In this document: piece after piece, positions 1 to 7,577 of the stretch
How the letters are laid out: each line of letters begins with the position of its first letter
Position numbering within the stretch: the first letter of the stretch is position 1
NCBI GenBank assembly: GCA_963813355.1
Contig: CAWEYS010000006.1
Location: 1-7,577, forward strand
Reading direction: 5' to 3'
Source of the DNA: DATAGF01 sp963813355
GTDB taxonomy: Bacteria > Actinomycetota > Thermoleophilia > Miltoncostaeales > Miltoncostaeaceae
DNA: 7,577 nt
The notes under the pieces: model-generated
What the model was told of the DNA's origin: nothing
Databases searched by the model: none
What the model saw: the letters and a program-made list of their open reading frames with translations, nothing else
Made by a program: the position numbers and the translations under genes

Positions 1-1729
<1,729 letters not shown>

Positions 1730-1733
<4 letters not shown>

Positions 1734-2329
1734 GCGGCTCCCGCGAAGTCGGCCAGGGCCTCCCGCCCACCGCTCACGATCGGGTTGCCGTGGGCCATCA
1801 GCAGGGCGTCGAAGTCGAGCTCGGCGATCCGCCGGTAGGCGTCGCGGAGCTCGGCCCTGGTGCGCGCGGGGTCGTCCATGAGCGCGTCCGACACGAAGCG
1901 CAGCGGGTCGTCGTCGGGCACCCGGACCACCCCGTCGGCGACGGCGACCGCGCGGTGGGCCGGGATGTGGAGGGCGCTCTCGTCGGGGCAGATGCCGCCC
2001 ACCTCGAGGGCCACGACCCCGCCGGGCAGCGCGTCGCCGGGGTCGAAGCCCTCGACCGGCTCGCCGGCGCCGAACTCGTGCAGCCCGAGGCGGTTGCAGA
2101 GCACCGGGCAGCCGAAGCGCTCGTGGAAGCGCCCCGAGTCGCGGTAGTGGTGGCGGTTGGTCAGGAGGGCGGCGACGGGCGGGCCGTCGGCGAACCACTC
2201 CAGGCCCTCGTCGGGGACGCGCGGGTCGATCAGCACCCGCTCCTGGGCCAGCCAGTAGGAGTGGATGGTGATGTCCCAGCGCGCGTGTACGGTGGTCCAG
2301 TGGTGGACGCCGGGGAGGATCTCGCGCAC
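1730..2329 (-). CDS. Metallo-beta-lactamase-fold hydrolase-like protein with atypical metal motif
   Basis: A 199-aa protein starting with GTG at 2329. It opens with the REILPGVHHW pattern common to MBL-fold proteins of the glyoxalase II-like group, has a core strand VLIDPRVP (residues 32-39), and a second-half AHGNPIVSGG segment with His180 where the fold usually supplies its last histidine. The canonical HxHxDH site is replaced by HHYRDS (residues 60-65): the first His and the Asp are kept, the second and last His are Tyr and Ser. Asp132 (AVADG) sits where the bridging aspartate is expected. From memory, similar NRHH variants are a recurring actinobacterial subfamily, so this looks like a family trait and not a recent lesion. 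It may bind one metal, a different metal, or be non-catalytic. It is first in a two-gene unit with the ABC exporter. The substrate is unknown, and an automatic label of hydroxyacylglutathione hydrolase should be doubted. Confidence 0.85.
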
Positions 2330-2370
2330 CGCGGCAGTCTGGCACGGCCCACGGGGAGCCGGCCGCGGCC
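2330..2370. promoter_or_regulatory. Short divergent intergenic region (MBL gene / TMEM175 gene)
   Basis: Only 41 bases separate two divergent starts, so both promoters must lie here or inside the coding regions. On the minus strand CAGACT occupies -12 to -7 from the GTG at 2329, one mismatch from the actinobacterial TAnnnT -10 box and at leaderless spacing. On the plus strand GGGGAG at 2353-2358 lies 12 bases before the GTG at 2371, a possible but distant ribosome binding site. GGCCGCGGCC at 2361-2370 is a perfect palindrome, but in DNA this G+C-rich that carries little weight. No good -35 is seen. Confidence 0.25.
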
Positions 2371-3021
2371 GTGAGCGGCCTGGCTGTCGCGCTACCGCCG
2401 CGCGGGATCGTGCAGTCGCGCGGCGAGGGCGAGCTGGAGTTCGGGCGGGTGGTGGCCTTCAGCGACGGGGTGATCGCGATCGCCATCACGCTGCTGGTCC
2501 TGACCCTCGACGTGCCGAACGTGCCCAACGGCGACCTGGCGGAAGCGCTCGGCGACCAGTGGCGCCAGTACCTCGCCTTCGTGCTCAGCTTCGCGCTGAT
2601 CGGCCGGTTCTGGATCGTCCACCACCGCGCGTTCACGCTGCTGGAGCGCTTCGACGGCACGCTGATGGTGCTGAACCTGGTCTTCCTGGCGCTGATCGTG
2701 GTGATGCCGTTCGCGACCGACCTCGTGGCCGAGTACGAGGACGACCCGGTCTGCATCGTCGTCTACGCCTCGGTCGTGGGCCTGGCGAGCCTGATGACCT
2801 GGCTGATGATCCGCTACTCGCTGCGCAGCGGCCACGTGCGGGCGGACATGCGCCCGCTGGCGGCCGCGGCGTCGTCGTGGATCGGGCTCGGCCCGACCGC
2901 CGCCTTCCTGGTCTCGGCGCCGGTGGCGCTCCTCTCGGCCGGGGCGGCGTTCGGGCTCTGGCTGCTCGCGGTCGTGCTGGGGATGCTCTCGGCCGCGATG
3001 GCCTCACCCGAGCCGGGCTGA
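2371..3021 (+). CDS. TMEM175-family membrane protein (DUF1211), probable potassium channel
   Basis: A 216-aa integral membrane protein of the TMEM175 (DUF1211) family, whose bacterial members form tetrameric potassium channels lacking the usual TVGYG filter. The family hallmark is visible in the first helix: FGRVVAFSDGVIAIAITLLV, with Phe30-Ser31-Asp32 as the FSD motif. The second helix ends in FWIVHHRAF, also typical. Six hydrophobic segments are seen at about 28-46, 66-85, 97-115, 127-147, 168-184 and 186-208, matching the bacterial six-helix form and its usual length. The start is GTG at 2371; a GTG at 2410 would remove 13 residues and still keep the first helix, so the exact start is open. 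The gene is divergent from the MBL gene and ends 5 bases from the end of the convergent ahcY. Family assignment is firm; ion selectivity is inferred from the family. Confidence 0.9.
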   Translation: MSGLAVALPPRGIVQSRGEGELEFGRVVAFSDGVIAIAITLLVLTLDVPNVPNGDLAEALGDQWRQYLAFVLSFALIGRFWIVHHRAFTLLERFDGTLMVLNLVFLALIVVMPFATDLVAEYEDDPVCIVVYASVVGLASLMTWLMIRYSLRSGHVRADMRPLAAAASSWIGLGPTAAFLVSAPVALLSAGAAFGLWLLAVVLGMLSAAMASPEPG

Positions 3022-3026
3022 GTGCC

Positions 3027-4481
<1,455 letters not shown>

Positions 4482-4490
4482 GCGGTCTCC
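4482..4490 (-). promoter_or_regulatory. Ribosome binding site of ahcY in the MerR-ahcY gap
   Basis: Reading the minus strand, GGAG (4490-4487) is followed by a 5-base spacer and the ATG of ahcY. It lies wholly in the short gap after the MerR stop codon, which supports the ATG at 4481 as the start and translation from a shared transcript. The gap is too short for an SAH riboswitch. Confidence 0.6.
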
Positions 4491-4491
4491 G

Positions 4492-4860
4492 TCAGGTCGT
4501 CGGTGCGGAAGCGGCGAGGAGGCGCGTGTGCTTGTCCTGCTCGAAGCGCAGCCAGTCGTCGGCGGGCACGTCGTCGGGCCGGGCCGGGGGGGCCGTCAGC
4601 CAGCCCTCGACCGCCCGCGCGAGCGCGCGGTCGTCGCGCAGCCGGCGGGCGAACCCGACCTCGCCGAGGGCGACGCCGTGGCGGTCGAGCAGCTCGCGCA
4701 GGGTGCGCAGGCGCTGGAGCTCGCCCGCCCCGTAGAGGCGGTAGCCGGCCGGCGAGCGGCGCGGCGCCACGAGCCCGATGCCCTCGATGTAGCGCAGCAT
4801 GCGCGCCGACCAGCCGGTGGTCGCGGCGGCCTCGTTGATCGTGAGCGCGTCCGGGGGCAC
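4492..4860 (-). CDS. Small MerR-family transcriptional regulator upstream of ahcY
   Basis: A 122-aa DNA-binding protein. The N-terminal winged helix-turn-helix is clear: LTINEAAATTGWSARMLRYI (about 6-25) followed by the wing pattern GLVAPRRSPAGYRLY (29-43), diagnostic of MerR. The helix pair at 45-75 (LQRLRTLRELLDRHGVALGEV) completes the DNA-binding unit. Only about 45 residues follow, too few for a large effector domain. The protein has no cysteine, so sensing metals or redox through thiols, as in MerR or SoxR, is unlikely. The start is GTG at 4860: a TAGGGT box lies exactly six bases upstream, fitting a leaderless transcript, and no ribosome binding site is visible. The gene ends 10 bases before ahcY and starts 12 bases after the GntR stop. 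Control of ahcY is inferred from position alone; the effector is unknown. Confidence 0.88.
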   Translation of the reverse strand: MPPDALTINEAAATTGWSARMLRYIEGIGLVAPRRSPAGYRLYGAGELQRLRTLRELLDRHGVALGEVGFARRLRDDRALARAVEGWLTAPPARPDDVPADDWLRFEQDKHTRLLAASAPTT

Positions 4861-4866
4861 CGCGGA

Positions 4867-4887
4867 ACCCTATCACGATCGTGTCAA
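4867..4887 (-). promoter_or_regulatory. Putative leaderless promoter and palindromic operator for MerR-ahcY
   Basis: Reading the minus strand, TAGGGT (4872-4867) fits the actinobacterial -10 consensus TAnnnT and lies at -12 to -7 from the GTG of the MerR gene, so transcription would begin at the start codon itself. Just upstream, CACGATCGTG (4883-4874) is a perfect 10-bp palindrome, flanked by TTGACA (4887-4882). That TTGACA is only 9 bases from the -10 box, too close to serve as its -35, so it more likely belongs to an imperfect operator dyad. The site overlaps the last codons of the GntR gene. This is inference from motif and spacing. Confidence 0.45.
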
Positions 4888-5547
4888 CCTTCGGGCGCAA
4901 GGCCCGGCGGGCGCGTAGTCGCGCCGCGCGCCCTCCAGGTGCTCGGTGAGCAGCGGGCCCGTGTCGTCGCCGGCCTCGAGGGCGTCGACGATGGCGCGGT
5001 GCTCGTCGAGGTAGCGCCGCTGCACGGTGGGGTCGCGCGCGACGATCGCCGCGCCCATGCGGCGCTGGCGCTCGCGCAGCGAGTCGTGCAGGCGGGTGAG
5101 GATGGAGTTGCCGTCCGCCGACACGATCGCGCGGTGGAAGAGCCGGTCGGCCTCCACGAATCCGATGCGATTGCCGCGCCTGATGTGACGCTCCTGGTCG
5201 CTCAGCAGCGCCCGCAGCTGCTGCACGAGCACCTCGGGCCCGCGCCGGGCGATCTGCTCGGCGCAGTGGCGCTCGATGATCAGGCGCGTCTCCAGCACCT
5301 CGTTGATCTCCTCGGCCGAGACCGGCACCACCAGGGCGCCGCGCTTGGGGTAGAGGCGCAGCAGGCCCTCGGCCTCGAGCAGCAGGAAGGCCTCGCGCAC
5401 CGGCGTGCGGCTGACCCCCAGCTCGCCGGCCACCTCGCCCTCGGAGAGCATCTCGCCGCCGGGGTAGAACCCCTCGAGGATGTGCTCCTTGACGTGCGCG
5501 TAGGCCCGGTCCTTGGCGGGCGCAGCTCGTCGACGCGTGGTGGCCAT
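4873..5547 (-). CDS. GntR-family regulator, FadR subfamily with FCD domain
   Basis: A 224-aa transcription factor. Residues 13-76 form the GntR winged helix-turn-helix, with SEGEVAGELGVSRTPVREAF (35-54) the unmistakable recognition segment, followed by EGLLRLYPKRGALV. Residues about 84-210 form the all-helical FCD ligand domain. Its usual metal-binding set appears complete: Asp134 and His138 in EADRLFHRAI, His183 in DEHRAIVDAL and His203 in TEHLEGA, so a carboxylate ligand bound through a metal ion is likely, as in other FCD proteins. The N-terminus is basic (ATTRRR). The ATG at 5547 is the natural start; the ribosome binding site is weak. It is divergent from a small unknown gene across an AT-rich gap with TTGCATG repeats, which suggests autoregulation plus control of that gene. 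Downstream, MerR and ahcY follow after 12 bases and may be read through. The ligand cannot be predicted. Confidence 0.93.
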   Translation of the reverse strand: MATTRRRAAPAKDRAYAHVKEHILEGFYPGGEMLSEGEVAGELGVSRTPVREAFLLLEAEGLLRLYPKRGALVVPVSAEEINEVLETRLIIERHCAEQIARRGPEVLVQQLRALLSDQERHIRRGNRIGFVEADRLFHRAIVSADGNSILTRLHDSLRERQRRMGAAIVARDPTVQRRYLDEHRAIVDALEAGDDTGPLLTEHLEGARRDYAPAGPCARRLTRS

Positions 5548-5633
5548 GTCGTATCTCTACACCCTCGCTTGTGCCGTTGGTCTCCTGGTTTGCATGGTGC
5601 TAGTACTTATGTTGCATGCAAGACGTTCACAAG
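5548..5633. promoter_or_regulatory. AT-rich divergent promoter region with TTGCATG repeats (candidate GntR operator)
   Basis: This is by far the least G+C-rich part of the window. It contains TTGCATG at 5590-5596 and, 22 bases on (about two helical turns), TTGCATGCAA at 5612-5621, a perfect 10-bp palindrome that includes a second TTGCATG. Between them lies AGTACT. Possible -10 elements are TATGTT (5608-5613, plus strand) and TAAGTA on the minus strand, the latter 17 bases from a TTGTGA. Both overlap the repeats, so a bound regulator would block polymerase on either strand. The adjacent GntR protein is the obvious candidate. Operator and promoters are inferred. Confidence 0.5.
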
Positions 5634-5640
5634 AGGAGGT
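5634..5640 (+). promoter_or_regulatory. Strong Shine-Dalgarno for the 67-aa gene
   Basis: AGGAGGT lies 8 bases before the ATG at 5649. It is the best ribosome binding site in the window, and it both fixes the start and argues that the short frame is a translated gene. Confidence 0.8.
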
Positions 5641-5648
5641 GAGAAGAG

Positions 5649-5852
5649 ATGGTTCCCTACCAGGTGACCGTGAGGCGCCGCGGGCCCTCGCCGCTGACCC
5701 TGACGATGCTCGTGGGCGCCCCGTCGCGGGAGCACGCGGCCGGGCTGGCGACGGCCCTCGCCGAGCACGAGCGCGGCGGGATGTTCGAGGCCGGCCGGGT
5801 GCGGGTCGCGCCCGACGCGTCCGAGCTCGACGCGTCCGCGGAGGCGGCGTGA
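5649..5852 (+). CDS. Small 67-aa protein of unknown function, divergent from GntR regulator
   Basis: I do not recognise this protein. It begins MVPYQVTVRRRGPSP after an excellent Shine-Dalgarno and ends with TGA at 5850-5852. The sequence suggests a small soluble alpha/beta fold: strands at about 4-10 (YQVTVRR) and 16-23 (LTLTMLVG), a helix at 26-41 (SREHAAGLATALAEHE), a strand at 50-54 (RVRVA), then an acidic Ala/Ser/Asp tail from 55 to 67. There is no signal peptide, membrane segment or cysteine. Third codon positions are mostly G or C, as in a coding frame. It is divergent from the FCD/GntR gene and shares its promoter region, so it is the likeliest direct target of that regulator. It is convergent with the ligase gene, 25 bases away. 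No function is proposed. Confidence 0.72.
   Translation: MVPYQVTVRRRGPSPLTLTMLVGAPSREHAAGLATALAEHERGGMFEAGRVRVAPDASELDASAEAA
5813..5838 (+). repeat. Direct repeat of 11 bp inside the small gene
   Basis: CGACGCGTCCG occurs at 5813-5823 and again at 5828-5838, a period of 15 bases (five codons), giving a repeated Asp-Ala-Ser in the acidic tail of the 67-aa protein. It probably reflects local duplication in a poorly constrained tail. Confidence 0.6.
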
Positions 5853-5877
5853 CGGGCCGGCGCGGGCCGAGCCGGGG

Positions 5878-7395
5878 CTAGGCCGCCGACCCGGCGGCGG
5901 CCCGCGAGCCGGGCCGGCTGGGGATGGGCCAGCGGTGGACCGGGAGGCCCGAGAACTGGGCCTCGATGTAGGCGTCGAGGGTCGCCGCGAGCGCGGTGCC
6001 GCGCATCATGCGCTCCTCGAGGGCGGCGAGCGCCGCCCGCTGCCAGCGCGCGCCCGTGACCTCGGCGGTGACCCGCTCGCCCATGACGTCCAGCAGGGCC
6101 CCGGCCTCGTCGGCGTCCACGCCGGCGCGGTCGAGGCCGCGGCGGGCGACCGGGATGAGGCGCTCGACGACCTCCGCGGCCGGCATCGGGCGCGGCGAGG
6201 GCGCCTGGGGCGCGGGCCACAGCAGCTCGGCGCCCAGCCCGTCGCGCGCGGCCCGGTAGAAGTTGCGCCGGGCGAGCTCGAAGGGCATGGCCGGGATCAT
6301 CCACTCCTCGTCGGCCAGGCCGAGGGTGGCCCCGATGAGGAAGGCCGCGTTGGCGGCCATGTCGATCACCGACGGCCCGGCCGGCAGCGCCCGCAGCTCG
6401 ATGCGCAGGTGGCCGCCCCCGGCCGGGTCGTAGACCGGCCGGTTCCAGCGCCAGGTGGTGCCGTGGTGCAGGCGCAGCTCGGCCAGCTGGGGGACGCCGC
6501 CGGCGCGCACCACCTCGAGCGGGTCCTCGGCCTCGGTCAGCGGCAGCACGACCTCGTGGAGGGCGACGCTCTCCTGCAGCAGCTCGAGGATGCCGCGCCG
6601 CACCCAGCCGTAGCCGAAGGCCACCCGCGACGGGCGCCAGACCTCCTCGCCGCCCTGGTGGCCGTCGATGGCCTGGTGGAAGAGCGGCACGCGCGTCTCG
6701 TCCCAGAGCAGCTTGCCCAGGAAGGTGGGGGAGTTGGCCGCCGCGGCCAGGGCCGGGCCGGTGGCGAGCTGGGCGGCGTTGAAGGTGCGCGCGAAGTCGG
6801 CGGGGGTCACGCGCAGGTGGATCTGGAAGGCGGCGTTGGCCGCCTCGGCGACGATGCCCGGCAGCTCGACGTCGAGCGTCTCGGGCCCGTCGATGATGAC
6901 CCGCCGGTCGGGCTTCTTCGGCTCGAGGGCCGCCGACAGGGCGCGGTAGCGGGCCGACTCGGTCAGGCCGCCCGGGCCGAGGTCGCCCACGGTGAGGGTC
7001 GGGAGCGTCCCGATCATCGCGACGCGGGTGCCGTGCGCCGCGGCCGCGCCGGCGATGCGCTCCACCAGCTGGGTGACCCGGGAGGCGAGCGCGGTGAAGG
7101 GGCGCCCGGCGAGCTCGACCGGCGGGGTGGCGCACTCGATGCAGAAGCGGCCCACCTCGAGCGCGATGTCGTCGTCGCCGCCGAGGGCCTCCTGCACGGC
7201 GACGTTCTCGCCGGCCGGCCGGCCGGCGGCGTCCACCAGCGCCATCTCGAGCTCGGCGCCGACCGTGGCCGGGCCCTCGCCGAAGCCGGGGCGCTCCAGC
7301 AGCTCCGCCAGGGCGACCAGGCTCTCGCCGAGGCGCTCCGAGAAGCGCTCGAAGTCGGCCCCGCCGAACCGCTCGCGCTCGATCTCACGGCCCAT
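5878..7395 (-). CDS. Glutamate-cysteine ligase family protein (GCS2 type)
   Basis: A 505-aa enzyme of the GCS2 carboxylate-amine ligase family, expected to join the gamma-carboxyl of glutamate to cysteine using ATP. Family features are TVGAELEMALVD (44-55) with Glu48 and Glu50 in the ATP/Mg region, DDIALEVGRFCIE (75-87), FQIHLRVTPADF (190-201), NSPTFLGKLLWDETRVPLF (221-239) and IELRALPAGPSVIDMAANAAF (332-352). Length and motif order match the actinobacterial group annotated as glutamate-cysteine ligase; the EgtA enzyme of ergothioneine synthesis belongs to the same broad family. I chose the ATG at 7395 over an upstream in-frame start at 7458, because MGREIERERF is the usual family beginning and a TAGCGT box lies just before it. 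The C-terminal tail (492-505) is disordered and Ala/Gly/Ser-rich. No other egt or glutathione gene is in view, so the end product is open; an amino-acid ligase of other specificity is possible. Confidence 0.88.
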   Translation of the reverse strand: MGREIERERFGGADFERFSERLGESLVALAELLERPGFGEGPATVGAELEMALVDAAGRPAGENVAVQEALGGDDDIALEVGRFCIECATPPVELAGRPFTALASRVTQLVERIAGAAAAHGTRVAMIGTLPTLTVGDLGPGGLTESARYRALSAALEPKKPDRRVIIDGPETLDVELPGIVAEAANAAFQIHLRVTPADFARTFNAAQLATGPALAAAANSPTFLGKLLWDETRVPLFHQAIDGHQGGEEVWRPSRVAFGYGWVRRGILELLQESVALHEVVLPLTEAEDPLEVVRAGGVPQLAELRLHHGTTWRWNRPVYDPAGGGHLRIELRALPAGPSVIDMAANAAFLIGATLGLADEEWMIPAMPFELARRNFYRAARDGLGAELLWPAPQAPSPRPMPAAEVVERLIPVARRGLDRAGVDADEAGALLDVMGERVTAEVTGARWQRAALAALEERMMRGTALAATLDAYIEAQFSGLPVHRWPIPSRPGSRAAAGSAA

Positions 7396-7402
7396 CGCGC
7401 CA

Positions 7403-7408
7403 ACGCTA
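7403..7408 (-). promoter_or_regulatory. Putative -10 box of the glutamate-cysteine ligase gene (leaderless type)
   Basis: On the minus strand TAGCGT (TAnnnT) is followed by 7 bases and the ATG at 7395, spacing that would start the transcript at or next to the start codon. No Shine-Dalgarno and no convincing -35 are seen, which fits the leaderless reading and the choice of start. Confidence 0.4.
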
Positions 7409-7457
7409 CCCCGAACCGCGCCATCCGACCCAGGCCCGGGTCGTCCGGTGTGCGACA

Positions 7458-7463
7458 TAGAGT
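7458..7463 (+). promoter_or_regulatory. Putative -10 box for the rightward gene at 7473
   Basis: TAGAGT (TAnnnT) on the plus strand lies 9 bases before the ATG at 7473, which would give a leader of only a few bases. No clear -35 is present. Weak evidence on its own. Confidence 0.3.
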
Positions 7464-7472
7464 CCGCCCGGC

Positions 7473-7577
7473 ATGAGCTATTGGGATGGCTACCGGGATC
7501 TGCCGCCGTGGCGGCTGTGGGTCTACGTCCTCCTAACGGGAAGCTGGTCTCCGAGCCGGAGTGATCAGCGCGGGCAG
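7473..7577 (+). CDS. Possible partial gene of unknown function, running off the right edge
   Basis: An ATG at 7473 opens a frame of 35 codons that stays open to the last base, starting MSYWDGYRDLPPWRLWVYVL. It is rich in Trp and Tyr with a short hydrophobic run (WRLWVYVLL). It is divergent from the ligase gene and preceded by a -10-like TAGAGT. Against it, third positions are less G+C-biased than in the other genes and there is no ribosome binding site, although a near-leaderless start would not need one. I do not recognise it. Sequence beyond the window is needed to tell gene from chance. Confidence 0.35.
   Translation, partial: MSYWDGYRDLPPWRLWVYVLLTGSWSPSRSDQRGQ

Noticed and set aside
4482..4491. 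SAH or SAM riboswitch in front of ahcY
   Set aside because: The gap between the MerR stop and the ahcY start holds only 10 bases, mostly the ribosome binding site, so there is no room for an aptamer.
4867..4887. TTGACA as a -35 box paired with TAGGGT for the MerR gene
   Set aside because: The two are only 9 bases apart, far too close for a sigma factor and also for the long spacers of MerR-type promoters. TTGACA is better read as part of an operator dyad.
5853..5880. Rho-independent terminator between the convergent 67-aa gene and the ligase gene
   Set aside because: The best stem is only 5 bp (CCGGC at 5857-5861 with GCCGG at 5871-5875, 9-base loop) and has no T-tract. Such short pairings are common by chance in this G+C-rich DNA.
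7396..7458. Upstream start at 7458 for the glutamate-cysteine ligase
   Set aside because: The 21 extra residues are Gly/Ser/Arg-rich with no family similarity, and the ATG at 7395 gives the usual MGREIERERF start with a well-placed -10 box.
5935..7476. A 513-codon plus-strand open frame antisense to the glutamate-cysteine ligase gene
   Set aside because: Its composition (runs of Gly, Arg, Ala, His, Asp) is that of a G+C-rich antisense shadow, and the minus strand carries all GCS2 motifs in order.
7500..7516. Short inverted repeat GCCGCC-GT-GGCGGC near the right edge as a terminator or structured RNA
   Set aside because: The loop would be only two bases and there is no T-tract. It is explained as Pro-Pro-Trp-Arg codons or chance in G+C-rich DNA.

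Overview
The window is very G+C-rich (roughly 70% or more by eye). It uses GTG as well as ATG starts, packs genes with very short gaps, and carries -10-like TAnnnT boxes placed directly before start codons. Together with the actinobacterial type of S-adenosylhomocysteine hydrolase (long insertion, 484 aa), an FCD-type GntR regulator and an actinobacterial GCS2-type glutamate-cysteine ligase, this points to a high-G+C actinomycete. A deep lineage such as Thermoleophilia/Solirubrobacterales is plausible, but that placement is inference. No phage, transposon, CRISPR or rRNA/tRNA gene is visible, and no gene-free stretch exceeds about 100 bases.

Layout. Positions 1-2329 hold a minus-strand pair: a metallo-beta-lactamase-fold protein with an atypical metal motif (1730-2329), translationally coupled by a GTGA overlap to a type I ABC exporter with fused membrane and ATPase domains, which runs off the left edge (1-1733). 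Divergent from them, on the plus strand, is a TMEM175-family six-helix membrane protein, a likely potassium channel (2371-3021). It ends 5 bases from the end of the convergent ahcY.

Positions 3027-5547 form a compact minus-strand row: an FCD/GntR regulator, then a small MerR-family regulator, then ahcY (S-adenosylhomocysteine hydrolase), with gaps of 12 and 10 bases. The end of the GntR gene carries a perfect 10-bp palindrome and a -10-like box exactly where a leaderless MerR transcript would start, so MerR-ahcY may have its own promoter. Divergent from GntR, across an unusually AT-rich 101-base gap containing repeated TTGCATG sites, is a small 67-aa protein of unknown function with a very strong ribosome binding site (5649-5852).

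On the right, the minus strand holds a glutamate-cysteine ligase-family gene (5878-7395), also with a leaderless-type promoter. A possible plus-strand gene starts at 7473 and runs off the window.

How the genes may work together. AhcY clears the SAH left by methyl transfer and yields homocysteine. The GCS2 enzyme makes gamma-glutamylcysteine for low-molecular-weight thiols or ergothioneine. The two share sulfur metabolism, but nothing in the sequence shows co-regulation. The most interesting part is the two stacked regulators in front of ahcY plus the divergent orphan small protein with its apparent operator.
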